From: Streptomyces sp. NRRL F-6492
Lineage (GTDB): Bacteria > Actinomycetota > Actinomycetes > Streptomycetales > Streptomycetaceae
Direction of reading: 5' to 3'
DNA: 64,000 nucleotides
NCBI RefSeq assembly: GCF_001280125.1
Contig: NZ_LGEG01000266.1
Location: 1 to 64,000 of the forward strand
Made by a program: the position numbers and the translations under genes. The notes under the pieces are model-generated. The model worked only from the letters and a program-made list of their open reading frames with translations, ran no database searches and was not told the DNA's origin. Positions 42,911 through 52,165 of this stretch are shown here, piece after piece (position 1 is the first letter of the stretch; every line of letters begins with the position of its first letter).

Positions 42911-43533
42911 CGACCCGGCCGGGTGGGACGACCCGGCAGCGGGCCCTCGCCGTGAGCACCGCCCTGGTGCTCGCCGTCGCCACCGCCGTCTGGTCGGGGC
43001 AGCCGGGCAGCGCCGCGGGGGCGCCCGCCGCGGTCCAGCCCCTCGGCGTCCCCTTCCTGCCCTCCCCGGACCCGCTGCGCGTCACCATCGACAGCATGGT
43101 CGCCGTCTCGCTGACCGTCGACAAGGACGTCACCGTCCGGCTCTCGGACGGTACGACCCGGACCACCAACAAGTACACCTTCACCAAGCTCAAGATCCGC
43201 TCGCACATGAACGTGGTCCAGCGGGCGAACGGCCACACCGTCACCATCGACGTGCCGAACGAGGGCTCGCTCGGCGGCTACGACAGCGCGGGGAAGCCCG
43301 AGACGACGACGATGTGGGGGAACATCACCAACGTCTGCCTCCGCGTCCTCGTCAAGATCTGCGGAGTGCAGGGCCTCCTCGACTTCTTCGGCTCCCTCAT
43401 CCCGCTGACCGCCGGGGCCGAGGACTTCGCCGGGGACATCTACGCGATCCGGACCGTCGACGACCACGCGGCCCTCGACTCCACCGACAACCCCGTCCAC
43501 CTCCCCGGAACCATCACGGTGACCTCCCCATGA
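42907..43533 (+). CDS. Secreted protein of the DUF6230/DUF6114 operon
   Basis: 208 residues with a clear signal peptide (QRALAVSTALVLAVATAVWSGQPGSAAGA, cleavage likely near residue 38). The mature part is different from DUF6230: SMVAVSLTVDKDVTVRLSDGTTRTT, then NGHTVTIDVPNEGSLG and two Cys in NVCLRVLVKICGV. Family not recognised. GTG at 42907 overlaps the upstream stop and the stop overlaps the next ATG, so it is a fixed operon member. Confidence 0.78.
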   Translation: MTTRPGGTTRQRALAVSTALVLAVATAVWSGQPGSAAGAPAAVQPLGVPFLPSPDPLRVTIDSMVAVSLTVDKDVTVRLSDGTTRTTNKYTFTKLKIRSHMNVVQRANGHTVTIDVPNEGSLGGYDSAGKPETTTMWGNITNVCLRVLVKICGVQGLLDFFGSLIPLTAGAEDFAGDIYAIRTVDDHAALDSTDNPVHLPGTITVTSP

Positions 43534-44249
43534 GCCCCGCCACGAGCCCCGAAAGCCGCAGCGCCTCCGAGGAGGGGCGCACCCACTGGCGCCGGTCCCT
43601 CGCCGTCGCCGTGCCCGCGCTCCTCGCCGCCGGCGGCCTCGGGACCGCCATGGCGAGCGGCGCGCTGGCGGTCGGCCTCCGGATCCAGGACCGGCCGGTC
43701 GACTTCACCACCAGCAGCCTGTACGGGACGCAGTACGGCGCCGCCGTCGTCGACCAGGCCGTCGTGCGGCCCGACGGCTCGGCCGGGACCGTGCGGGTGC
43801 TCCGCATGGGCTTCGCGGACGGCATGATCAACGGCCTGTGCCTGAGCCAGAAGCAGCAGATCGGCGGAGCCACGTACACCCTCATGCTGACCCTCGGCGA
43901 CGACAACCCCGGCTCCTGGGAGATCAGGACCAAGAACACCGTCCTCGACCTGAAGAACGCCACCGGCGTCCTCGACATGGACGGCGTCGTCGACCTCAAC
44001 ACCAACGGCGCCGACGTGAAGACCGTCAAGGACCCCTCGGGGGCGTACGTGGACAACCCGCTGAACAGCCCGCAGCACCGCTTCGGCATCCAGGCCCGCT
44101 ACGCCAAGTTCGACCGGATCGTCGGCACCGCCCAGGACTTCCAGCTCCCGGGCCTCCTGACGACCCCCCGGCTCAAACTGTCCGTGAAGCCGGGCCCGGT
44201 CGCCTGCCCCGCCCCGCCGGCGCCCACCGGAACGCCCGGGACGCCGTGA
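43530..44249 (+). CDS. DUF6230 secreted protein (copy 3)
   Basis: 239 residues. The basic THWRRSLAVAVPALLAAGGLGTAMASGALAVG anchor parallels copies 1 and 2, and the beta domain keeps (V)DFTTSS, an internal Cys in INGLCLSQKQ and a Cys near the end followed by a Pro-rich tail. It closes the operon; ATG overlaps the preceding stop. All three DUF6230 copies share the two-Cys layout but differ widely elsewhere, so they are old duplicates with separate roles. Confidence 0.83.
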   Translation: MSPATSPESRSASEEGRTHWRRSLAVAVPALLAAGGLGTAMASGALAVGLRIQDRPVDFTTSSLYGTQYGAAVVDQAVVRPDGSAGTVRVLRMGFADGMINGLCLSQKQQIGGATYTLMLTLGDDNPGSWEIRTKNTVLDLKNATGVLDMDGVVDLNTNGADVKTVKDPSGAYVDNPLNSPQHRFGIQARYAKFDRIVGTAQDFQLPGLLTTPRLKLSVKPGPVACPAPPAPTGTPGTP

Positions 44250-44275
44250 GGCGGAGCGGCGACCGTCCCGCCGCC

Positions 44276-45034
44276 TCAGGCCGCCGGCATCGCCATCGTC
44301 GCCACCGGGTCCGAGGTCGGGCGGGGCGAACCGCCCTCCGGCTCCACGGTGATGCCGATGCCGGCCGAACGGTTCGCCGGCCCCTCCAGGAGGACCGTCG
44401 AGGTCGCCGACTCCGGCGTCATCAGACCGGCGGGCCGCATCGTCCCGGAGTCGTCGTACCAGAGCTGGTAGACCTTCCCGGGCGGCGGCGCGGGCATCCC
44501 CGCCGCGGCGAACACCGCCCGGTCCAGGGACGGCGAGTGGACGAGGGTGCCCACCGCGCCGTCCGCGAGCCGGGCCGTCGAGACCCGGGCGTCCGGCGCG
44601 GCGAGGACGGCCGCCACGGCCTCCGCGCGCTCCTCCGCGACGGCCGCGCGGCGATCGGCCTCCTCCGCGCGCCCGTACTGCCAGCCCGCGACGCCACCGA
44701 GCGCCACCAGGCCGGCGACCGAGGCGGCGAGCGCCCAGCGGGGCAGCCGCCGCAGACCCCGCGGACCCCCCGGCGAACGGCCGACGGGCCGGGTGACCGG
44801 GGGGAGTTGCCGGATGTCGACGATCCGGCGGAGCACCTCGGCGCGCAGGGCCGGGTCGACCGGCGCGGCGGCGGCGAGGCCGAGGCGCACGGTCGTCTCG
44901 GAGAGCTCGCGGACCTCGTGCGCGCACGGGGCGCACTGGGTGAGGTGCCGTTCGACCGCCTCCCGCTCCTCGTCCGTCTCCAGGGCGTCGAGGACGTAGG
45001 CACCGGTCAGCGTGTGCAGCTCGTCGGTCGTCAC
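44276..45034 (-). CDS. rskA: Anti-sigma-K factor (RskA)
   Basis: 252 residues. The cytoplasmic zinc-binding anti-sigma motif HLTQCAPCAHE lies near residue 30. One membrane helix follows (WALAASVAGLVALGGVAGW, about 100-118), then an extracytoplasmic RskA domain with GKVYQLWYDDSGTMRPAGLM and STVLLEGPANRSAGIGITVEPEGG. It should hold SigK inactive at the membrane until regulated proteolysis. GTG at 45034 overlaps the sigK stop by four bases, so it is cotranslated with its target. Confidence 0.92.
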   Translation of the reverse strand: MTTDELHTLTGAYVLDALETDEEREAVERHLTQCAPCAHEVRELSETTVRLGLAAAAPVDPALRAEVLRRIVDIRQLPPVTRPVGRSPGGPRGLRRLPRWALAASVAGLVALGGVAGWQYGRAEEADRRAAVAEERAEAVAAVLAAPDARVSTARLADGAVGTLVHSPSLDRAVFAAAGMPAPPPGKVYQLWYDDSGTMRPAGLMTPESATSTVLLEGPANRSAGIGITVEPEGGSPRPTSDPVATMAMPAA

Positions 45035-45621
45035 GCCGCCACCCCCAGGCAGTCGCGGAGCCGGATGAGCCCGTCGCGCATCCGGGTCTTCACGGTCCCC
45101 AGGGGGAGCGAGAGGAGTTCCGCGACCTCACGGTAGGTCAGACCGCGGTAGTAGGCCAGGGTCACGGACTGGCGCTGGCGCTCGGTGAGACCGCGCAGAC
45201 AGCGCCGTACCCGCTCGCGGTCCATCCGGTTCTCCACCTCCTCGGTCACCTCGTCGTACGCGGGACTGTGCTCCAGGAGCGCGACCCGCCGGGCGCGGTC
45301 CGAGGCGGCCTGCTCGGAACGCACCCGGTCCACGGCCCGGCGGTGGGCGAGGGTCAGCGCCCAGTTCAGGACGGAGCCCCGGTCCGGGCGGTAGCGGGCG
45401 GCGGAGCGCCAGAGGTCGACCATCACCTCCTGCGCCACCTCCTCGGACTGCGCGGGGTCACGCAGCACCGAGCGGACCACGCCCAGGACGGGGCCGGAGA
45501 CCCGGTCGAAGACGCCGGCGAAGGCGTCCTGGTCCCCGCGGGCCACCCGGACCATCAGCTCGGGCAGCCCGTCGCCCCGGTCCGGGGCCGGACCGCCTTC
45601 GACGCGTGCGTGCTCTCTCAT
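45031..45621 (-). CDS. sigK: ECF sigma factor SigK
   Basis: 196 residues. Region 2 reads GPVLGVVRSVLRDPAQSEEVAQEVMVDLWRSAARY and region 4 reads LTERQRQSVTLAYYRGLTYREVAELLSLPLGTVKTRMRDGL. The coupled rskA gene identifies it as the SigK type, which in M. tuberculosis drives mpt70/mpt83 (FAS1 proteins) and its own operon. A sequence like the SigK promoter lies 49-75 bp upstream, suggesting autoregulation. ATG at 45621 starts a short hydrophilic arm. Confidence 0.93.
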   Translation of the reverse strand: MREHARVEGGPAPDRGDGLPELMVRVARGDQDAFAGVFDRVSGPVLGVVRSVLRDPAQSEEVAQEVMVDLWRSAARYRPDRGSVLNWALTLAHRRAVDRVRSEQAASDRARRVALLEHSPAYDEVTEEVENRMDRERVRRCLRGLTERQRQSVTLAYYRGLTYREVAELLSLPLGTVKTRMRDGLIRLRDCLGVAA

Positions 45622-45669
45622 CCGCCTGTGCCCTCCTGCGTGGCCTCGGGTGCGCTGCTCCTGGGGGGT

Positions 45670-45696
45670 CTTCGGAGCGGGCGCCCGGGGGGATTG
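45670..45696 (-). promoter_or_regulatory. SigK-like promoter of sigK-rskA
   Basis: On the minus strand CAATCC (45691-45696), a 15-bp spacer and CCGAAG (45670-45675) differ by one base per box from CCATCC-15-CCGAAT, the motif seen ahead of the FAS1 gene. This fits autoregulation of sigK. Confidence 0.55.
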
Positions 45697-45703
45697 GTGC
45701 GAT

Positions 45704-47872
45704 CTACGCGTGGTCCGGAGCGGTCGTCCCCTCCTCGGCGGTCGTCCTCTTCCCGGCGGTCGTCCCCTCCTTCGGGAGGCGGCTCAGCGCGCCCGGCCAC
45801 CACGCCTTCGGGCCGAGGTCCCGGACCAGCGCCGGGACGAGGAGCGACCGGACCACCAGGGTGTCGAGCAGGACGCCGAAGGCCACGATGAACGCGATCT
45901 GCACGAGGAAGGCCAGCGGGATCACGCCGAGCGCGGCGAAGGTCGCCGCGAGCACCACGCCCGCCGAGGTGATCACGCCGCCGGTCGCGGTCAGGCCGAT
46001 GCGGACGCCCTCGCGCACCCCGTGGCGCAGCGACTCCTCGCGCACCCGGGACATCAGGAAGATGTTGTAGTCGACCCCGAGCGCCACCAGGAAGACGAAG
46101 CCGTACAGCGGTACGGAGGAGTCCGTGCCGGTGAAGCCGAGGACGTGCTCGAAGACGAGCGCCGAGACGCCCAGGGTGGCCGCGAAGTTGAGCGCCACCG
46201 TGGCGACGAGGACCAGCGGCAGCACCAGGGAGCGCAGCAGCGCCACCAGGATGATCAGGATGATCGCCAGCACCACCGGGACGATGAGCGCGCGGTCCCG
46301 GGCCGCGGTGCGCTGGGTGTCGTACTGCTGCGCCGTCGAGCCGCCCACCAGGGCGTCCGAACCGGGGACCGCGTGCACGGCGGTGCGCAGCCGGGCGAGC
46401 GTCTCGCGCGCCGCGTCGCTGTCGGCCGCGTCGGCGAGGGTGGCGTCGATCCGGACCCGGCCGTCGACCACGAGCGGCTTCCCGGGGGCCGGGCGGCCCG
46501 TCGCGTCCACCGGGAACGCCGAGTCGACGCCCTCGACGTCCTGCGCGGCGGCGGCCACGCGGGCGGCCGCCCCCGCGTCGGTGATGATCACGGCGGGGTT
46601 GCCCGCGCCGCCGGGGAAGTGGCGGCCGAGGGTCTCCTGCGCGGCGACGGACGGCGCGTCGTTCACGAAGATCTCGTCGAAGGGGACGCCCCGGGAGTTC
46701 AGGGTGGGCGCGAAGGCGGCGCAGGCGATCAGACCGGCGAGGGTGATCGCCCACACCTTGCGGGGCGCGCGGTCGACCACGGCGGCGATGCGGTGCCAGA
46801 CGGCCTGACCGCCCTTCGCGGCCTCGGCGTCCGCGCCCTCGGGGAGCGTCTTCGGGCGGGCCGGCCAGTACGCGGCGCGGCCCGTGAGGACCAGGACCGC
46901 CGGGAGGAAGGTGAGCGCGCTGAGGACCGCGCAGACGATGCCGATGGCGCCGACCGGGCCGAGCGCCCGGTTGTTGGACAGGTCGCTGGCGAGCAGGGCG
47001 ATCAGCGCGAGGGCGACGGTGGCGCCGCTGGCGACGATCGGCTCGAAGGAGCGGCGCAGGGCCTTGCGCATGGCGGCGAAGCGCTCGGCGCCGGGGGCGG
47101 TGAGCTCCTCCCGGTAGCGGGCGGCGAGCAGCAGCGCGTAGTCGGTCGCGGCGCCGATCACCAGGATGGACAGGATGCCCTGCACCTGGCCGTCCACCCT
47201 GACCACGTCGGCGTCGGCGAGCACGTACACGATCGCGCAGGCCAGACCGAGGGCGAACACCGCGCCCACGATGATCATCAGGGGCAGCAGGACGCTGCGG
47301 TAGACGACGAGCAGGATCAGCAGCACCGCGATCAGGGCGACGCCGAGCAGCAGCCCGTCGATGCCGGAGAAGGCGCCGGAGAGGTCGGCCTGGGTGGCGG
47401 CGGGGCCCGCCAGCCACACGGTCGTCCCGGGCACCGGGGCCGCCGCCTTCCGCACCGATTCGATCGTGTCCGGCAGGGTGTCGCCGAGGTCGGGCCGGAG
47501 CGGGACGACGGCCCGCAGGGCCTTCCCGTCCTCGGAGGCCAGGGCGGGCGAGGGCGTCCCCGCGATCCCCGGGCGGCCGGAGAGCGCGGCGAGGGCCCGC
47601 GTGGCCTCGGCGGCCGAACCGGGGGAGAGGGCTTCGCCGTCCTTCGCCGTCCACACCACGATCGCGGGCACGGACTCCGAGGTGCGGAAGGCCTTCTGCG
47701 CCTCGATGACCTTGGTGGACTCGGCGCTGCGGGGCAGGAAGGCCGCCTGGTCGTTGGTGGCGACCTCGCCGAGCCGGCCGGCGAAGGGGCCGAGCCCGCC
47801 GCCGACGGCGAGCCAGACGACGAGGAGGACCAGGGGGACGAGGAAGCGGGTCCGGCGCAGGGCGCGGGGCAT
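45704..47872 (-). CDS. MMPL-family membrane transporter
   Basis: 722 residues with the twelve-helix MMPL/RND layout: one N-terminal helix, an extracytoplasmic domain, five helices (GLLLGVALIAVLLILLVVYRS; GAATDYALLLAARYREEL with the conserved GxxxDY), a second domain, then five more ending LGVDYNIFLMSRVREE and a basic tail. Such proteins export lipids or hydrophobic metabolites with the proton gradient. ATG at 47872 follows a promoter with two palindromes; the MarR gene upstream on the same strand is the likely repressor. Confidence 0.92.
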   Translation of the reverse strand: MPRALRRTRFLVPLVLLVVWLAVGGGLGPFAGRLGEVATNDQAAFLPRSAESTKVIEAQKAFRTSESVPAIVVWTAKDGEALSPGSAAEATRALAALSGRPGIAGTPSPALASEDGKALRAVVPLRPDLGDTLPDTIESVRKAAAPVPGTTVWLAGPAATQADLSGAFSGIDGLLLGVALIAVLLILLVVYRSVLLPLMIIVGAVFALGLACAIVYVLADADVVRVDGQVQGILSILVIGAATDYALLLAARYREELTAPGAERFAAMRKALRRSFEPIVASGATVALALIALLASDLSNNRALGPVGAIGIVCAVLSALTFLPAVLVLTGRAAYWPARPKTLPEGADAEAAKGGQAVWHRIAAVVDRAPRKVWAITLAGLIACAAFAPTLNSRGVPFDEIFVNDAPSVAAQETLGRHFPGGAGNPAVIITDAGAAARVAAAAQDVEGVDSAFPVDATGRPAPGKPLVVDGRVRIDATLADAADSDAARETLARLRTAVHAVPGSDALVGGSTAQQYDTQRTAARDRALIVPVVLAIILIILVALLRSLVLPLVLVATVALNFAATLGVSALVFEHVLGFTGTDSSVPLYGFVFLVALGVDYNIFLMSRVREESLRHGVREGVRIGLTATGGVITSAGVVLAATFAALGVIPLAFLVQIAFIVAFGVLLDTLVVRSLLVPALVRDLGPKAWWPGALSRLPKEGTTAGKRTTAEEGTTAPDHA

Positions 47873-47889
47873 CGGGTCTCCGAACTATG

Positions 47890-47920
47890 ACTTGACCGTT
47901 AAGTATCTCAATGGTTGAGA
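47890..47920 (-). promoter_or_regulatory. MMPL promoter with MarR-type operators
   Basis: On the minus strand TTGAGA (47906-47911) and CATAGT (47884-47889) with 16 bp between form a promoter. TCTCAA-TGG-TTGAGA (47906-47920) overlaps the -35, and ACTTGACCGTTAAGT (47890-47904), a near-perfect inverted repeat, fills the spacer. Confidence 0.6.
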
Positions 47921-48119
47921 GAAGTGTGTACCACATCGGGAAGGGCCGGACGCCCGGGTACCCGGCAAGGGCGATCGGATGCCACGGAACACCGCATAAG
48001 AGTGCTCCCGTGGGAGCTTCGGGCGTGACGGGGCGCACGGATGCACCCGTTCGGAGCAATCGTTCGTCTCGGCGGAGCGTTCGTCTCGGCCACGCCTTCG
48101 CCCCGGTGACGCGCTCGTC

Positions 48120-48611
48120 TCAGCGGCGCGGTACGCGCAGGGCGCCCAGTTCGTCGTTCAGGACGTTCAGGAAGCGCAGGGCCACCGCGAGTTCGTCGTC
48201 GTCGAACCGGTCCCGCGCCCGGGCCGTCGCCTCCGCGAGCGGCAGGAAGTACCGCCGGGCCGCCGCCCTCGCCCCGTCCTCGTAGCGCACGTGCACCAGG
48301 CGGCGGTCGGCGCTCTCCCGGGACCTGCGGATGTGCCCGGCCCTCTCCAGCCGGTCCAGGCAGGCCGTCACCGCGCCGGAGGTGAGCCCGAGGTGCTCCC
48401 GCAGCCGCCCCGGCGTCAGCGGCTCGGGGCTGTCCAGGACGACGGCGAGGGCCTGCACGTCCGTGGGGTGCAGCCCCTGCGCCTGGGCGAAGCCGTGCAC
48501 GAGCCGGTTGATCTCGCCCTGCGTCCGCCGCAGCGCGACGGCGAAACTGTGCAGGTCACCGGCGGCGCCCGGAGGGGCGGCGGGAACGTCTCGGTCTTCT
48601 TCGCGGGCCAC
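48120..48611 (-). CDS. MarR-family regulator
   Basis: 163 residues with the MarR winged helix: GLHPTDVQALAVVLDSPEPLTPGRLREHLGLTSGAVTACLDRLERAGHIRRSRESADRRLVHVR, flanked by dimerisation helices. It lies 250 nt upstream of the MMPL transporter on the same strand, and that gene's promoter carries palindromes suitable for a MarR dimer. A role as sensor for an exported compound is the simplest reading. GTG at 48611 starts MAREEDRDV. Confidence 0.9.
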   Translation of the reverse strand: MAREEDRDVPAAPPGAAGDLHSFAVALRRTQGEINRLVHGFAQAQGLHPTDVQALAVVLDSPEPLTPGRLREHLGLTSGAVTACLDRLERAGHIRRSRESADRRLVHVRYEDGARAAARRYFLPLAEATARARDRFDDDELAVALRFLNVLNDELGALRVPRR

Positions 48612-48749
48612 GCGTTCAGCCTATAGACCCCGCCTTCCCGCATCCGTCCGGGCCGCGACGGAGGAAGACCGGGAGAAGAATCGACGTGGGACCCGTTCCG
48701 CGCGGGCCCCGGCACGCCCATCCCCGGGACGGAACGGAGCACCCCCGCC

Positions 48750-50459
48750 ATGGCGACGCACCCCAGGGCCACGCCCGACCCCACGCCGGACGGCCCGGCC
48801 GCCGAAGGCGCGTCGGGACCCGCTTCCGAAGCCTCGTCCGGCCCGGCCGCCGAAGCCTCGTCCGGCCCCGGACCCGATTCGGGGCCCGGCCCCGGTCTCT
48901 GTCTCGTGACCGGGGCCGGCGGCTACATCGGCGGCCGGCTCGTGCCCGAGCTGCTCGACGCCGGCCACCGCGTGCGCTGTCTGGCCCGCACCCCCGCCAA
49001 CCTCCGCGACTACCCCTGGGCGGGCCGGGCCGAGGTCGTCAAGGGCGACGTCACCGACGCGGCGAGCCTGCGGCCCGCGTTCGAGGGCGTGGAGGTGGCC
49101 TACTACCTGGTGCACTCCCTCGGGTCCGGCCGCGACTTCGAGGAGAAGGACCGGCGCGCGGCCCGGACCTTCGCCGAGGAGGCCCGCGCCGCCGGGGTCC
49201 GCCGCATCGTCTACCTGGGCGGCCTCACCCCGAAGGACGTCCCCGAGGACGAACTCTCCCCGCACCTGCGGTCCCGCGCCGAGGTCGGGCGCATCCTGCT
49301 CGACTCCGGCGTGCCCACGACCGTGCTGCGGGCCGCCGTCGTCATCGGCTCCGGCTCCGCCTCCTTCGAGATGCTCCGCTACCTCACCGAGCGGCTGCCC
49401 GTGATGCTGACGCCCAGCTGGGTCAGGACGCACGTCCAGCCCATCGCCGTGCGCGACGTGCTGCGCTACCTCGTCGGCAGCGCGGACATGTCCCCGGACG
49501 TCAACCGGACCTTCGACGTCGGCGGCCCGGACGTCCTCACGTACCGCGACATGATGATCAAGTACGCGGCGGTCGCCGGTCTGCCCAAGCGCCTCATCAT
49601 GTCCGTGCCGATGCTCACCCCCGGTCTGTCCAGCCACTGGATCGGCCTGGTCACGCCGGTCCCCGCCACCCTGGCCCGGCCGCTCGCGGAGTCGCTGCGG
49701 TACGAGGTGGTCTGCGCCGAGCACGACATCGCGGACCACGTCCCCGACCCGCCCGGCGCCCCGATCTCCTTCGACCGGGCCCTCGCGCTCGCCCTCCAGC
49801 GGGTCCAGGAGGCCAAGGTCACCACCCGCTGGTCCTCCGCCTCGCTGCCCGGCGCGCCCAGCGACCCGCTGCCCACCGACCCCGACTGGGCCGGCGGCAG
49901 CCTCTACGTCGACGAACGCGAACGGACCGTCGACGCCCCGCCGGAGACCCTCTGGAAGGTCGTCGAGGGCATCGGCGGCGAGAACGGCTGGTACTCCTTC
50001 CCGCTGGCCTGGGCCGTGCGCGGCTGGCTCGACCGGCTCGTCGGCGGCGTGGGCCTGCGCCGGGGACGCCGCGACGCCCAGCGGCTCCGGGTCGGCGACG
50101 CGCTCGACTTCTGGCGGGTCGAGGAGATCGAGCGGGGCAGCCTGCTCCGGCTGCGCGCCGAGATGCGGCTCCCCGGGCTCGCCTGGCTGGAGATGCGCTC
50201 CGAACGGGACGAGCGGGGGCGGACCCGCTACCACCAGCGCGCCCTGTTCCACCCGCGCGGACTCGCCGGACAGCTGTACTGGTGGAGCGTCGCGCCGTTC
50301 CACGCCGTCGTCTTCGGCGGCATGGCGAGGAACATCGCCCGCACGGCGGAACGGTCGGCCGACGCCGCCGCGTCACCGAAGGGCGCGGACCCGGACGCGC
50401 CGGCGGCCCGCGCCGGGGACGTACCGGCCCACGCGGGGGACGCGCCGCCCCGGACCTGA
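48750..50459 (+). CDS. NAD(P)-binding SDR-like protein with DUF2867 domain
   Basis: 569 residues. After a 45-residue Pro/Ser/Gly-rich start with repeated SSGPAAEA units comes an atypical SDR Rossmann domain (LCLVTGAGGYIGGRLVPELLDAGHRVRCLAR; YYLVHSLGSGRDF) and, from about 385, a DUF2867 domain (GWYSFPLAWAVRGWLDRLVGGVGLRRGRRD). Proteins of this kind sit next to photolyase genes in light-induced loci of several bacteria. The substrate is unknown. ATG at 48750 is used. It reads towards the photolyase. Confidence 0.85.
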   Translation: MATHPRATPDPTPDGPAAEGASGPASEASSGPAAEASSGPGPDSGPGPGLCLVTGAGGYIGGRLVPELLDAGHRVRCLARTPANLRDYPWAGRAEVVKGDVTDAASLRPAFEGVEVAYYLVHSLGSGRDFEEKDRRAARTFAEEARAAGVRRIVYLGGLTPKDVPEDELSPHLRSRAEVGRILLDSGVPTTVLRAAVVIGSGSASFEMLRYLTERLPVMLTPSWVRTHVQPIAVRDVLRYLVGSADMSPDVNRTFDVGGPDVLTYRDMMIKYAAVAGLPKRLIMSVPMLTPGLSSHWIGLVTPVPATLARPLAESLRYEVVCAEHDIADHVPDPPGAPISFDRALALALQRVQEAKVTTRWSSASLPGAPSDPLPTDPDWAGGSLYVDERERTVDAPPETLWKVVEGIGGENGWYSFPLAWAVRGWLDRLVGGVGLRRGRRDAQRLRVGDALDFWRVEEIERGSLLRLRAEMRLPGLAWLEMRSERDERGRTRYHQRALFHPRGLAGQLYWWSVAPFHAVVFGGMARNIARTAERSADAAASPKGADPDAPAARAGDVPAHAGDAPPRT

Positions 50460-50480
50460 GGCTCCGGCTCGGAGCCGAGA

Positions 50481-50566
50481 CCGCCCCGGACCTGAGACGG
50501 CCCCGTACCTGAGACGGCCCCGTACCTGAGGCCCGCCCCGCACCTGAGACGGCCCCGTGCCCGACA
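50481..50566 (+). repeat. Five tandem 17-bp repeats
   Basis: Five imperfect units of 17-18 bp with the core CGGCCCCGTACCTGAGA follow the SDR gene. They are noncoding. Their role, if any, is unknown; they are probably slippage products. Confidence 0.85.
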
Positions 50567-50791
50567 CCGCCCCGCCCCGTCCCGGCGAGCGCCGTGGGGT
50601 CGTCGTTCCTGCCCCCCGCCCCGCCCCGCCTCCCCTCCCCGCATCCGTACACCGGGCGCGGGGAGAAAAAGGGCGGTACGGCCCTACCGCGGGCACGGCC
50701 CCGTCGCGGGAACAGCCGCACCACAGCCGCAGTCCACCGGGCGTCCGGCCCCCAGGGGCCGTCCGGTGGCCGACCCCCAGGAACAGGCGCC

Positions 50792-52165
50792 ATGACCGTC
50801 TCCGTCGTCCTCTTCACCTCCGACCTCCGGCTGCACGACCACCCGCCCCTGCGGGCCGCCGCGGACGGGGCGGACGAGGTCGTCCCGCTGTTCGTCCGGG
50901 ACCCCGCCGTCGACCGGGCCGGATTCGCCGCGCCGAACCGGCTCGCCTTCCTCGCGGACTGCCTGGCCGACCTCGACGCCGGGCTGCGGCGGCGCGGCGG
51001 GCGGCTCGTCGTGCGCACGGGCGACACCGTGGCCGAGGTGTGCGCGGTGGTGCGGCGGTCGGACGCCGACGAGGTCCACATGGCCGCCGGGTACTCGGCC
51101 TTCGCCCGCGCCCGGGAGCAGCGGCTGCGGCAGGCCCTGGAGGAGGACGGGCGCCGCCTCTACGTCCACGACGCCGTGACCACCGTCGTACCGCCCGGCG
51201 ACGTCACCCCGCAGGGCTCCGACCACTTCGCGGTCTTCACCCCGTACTTCCGGCGCTGGTCGGCCGAGCCGCTCCGGTCGCCCCTGGCGGCCCCCCGCGC
51301 CGTACGGGTGCCGGACGGCCTGCGCTCCGACGAGCCGCCGGCGCGCGCCTCCGTGGAGGGCGTCTCCGAGGGACTGGCGAAGGGCGGGGAGGACGCGGGC
51401 CGCCGCAGGCTCGGCGCCTGGCTGTCCCGGCACGCCGACGCCTACGAGACCGGCCACGACGACCTCGCCGGCGACACCACCTCGCGCCTCTCCCCGTACT
51501 TCCACTTCGGCGCGGTCTCGGTCACCGAGGCCGTCCACCGGGCGCGGGCCCGCGGCGGCCCGGGCGCCGAGGCCTTCGTACGGCAGCTGTGCTGGCGGGA
51601 CTTCCACCAGCAGATGCTCGCCGCGCGGCCCGGGGCGGCCGTCGAGGACTACCGGCCCCGGCACGACCGCTGGCGGCGGGGCGCGGACGCCGAGGCGGAC
51701 CTGCGGGCCTGGCGGGAGGGCCGGACCGGCTACCCCGTGGTGGACGCGGCCCTGCGCCAACTCGCGCACGAGGGCTGGATGCACAACCGGGGCCGGCTGC
51801 TCACCGCCTCCTTCCTCACCAAGACCCTCTACCTCGACTGGCGGGAGGGCGCCCGGCACTTCCTCGGCCTCCTCGTGGACGGCGACCTCGCGGAGAACCA
51901 GCTCAACTGGCAGTGGGTGGCGGGGACGGGAGCCGACACCCGGCCCAACAAGGTCCTCAACCCCGTCCTCCAGGGCAGGCGTTACGACCCCGACGGCGCC
52001 TACGTCCGCCGCTGGGTCCCCGAACTCGCCGCCCTTCCCGGCGCGTCGGTCCACGAGCCCTGGAAGCGGAAGGACCGGGACCGGATCGCGGGCGACTACC
52101 CCGAGCCGCTCGTCGCGCTCGCCGACGGCACCGCCCGCTTCCGGCACGGCAGAGGGCTGGAATAG
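50792..52165 (+). CDS. phr: Deoxyribodipyrimidine photolyase
   Basis: 457 residues. The N-terminal photolyase alpha/beta domain (VVLFTSDLRLHDHPPLRAA) and the FAD-binding helical domain are both present, with WRDFHQQML, TGYPVVDAALRQLAHEGWMHNRGRLLTASFLTKTLYLDWREGA and NQLNWQWVAG. It repairs cyclobutane pyrimidine dimers using visible light. ATG at 50792 has AGGAACAGG upstream. Its neighbours (SDR-DUF2867, ECF sigma factor, B12-type MerR) suggest light-induced expression. Confidence 0.95.
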   Translation: MTVSVVLFTSDLRLHDHPPLRAAADGADEVVPLFVRDPAVDRAGFAAPNRLAFLADCLADLDAGLRRRGGRLVVRTGDTVAEVCAVVRRSDADEVHMAAGYSAFARAREQRLRQALEEDGRRLYVHDAVTTVVPPGDVTPQGSDHFAVFTPYFRRWSAEPLRSPLAAPRAVRVPDGLRSDEPPARASVEGVSEGLAKGGEDAGRRRLGAWLSRHADAYETGHDDLAGDTTSRLSPYFHFGAVSVTEAVHRARARGGPGAEAFVRQLCWRDFHQQMLAARPGAAVEDYRPRHDRWRRGADAEADLRAWREGRTGYPVVDAALRQLAHEGWMHNRGRLLTASFLTKTLYLDWREGARHFLGLLVDGDLAENQLNWQWVAGTGADTRPNKVLNPVLQGRRYDPDGAYVRRWVPELAALPGASVHEPWKRKDRDRIAGDYPEPLVALADGTARFRHGRGLE

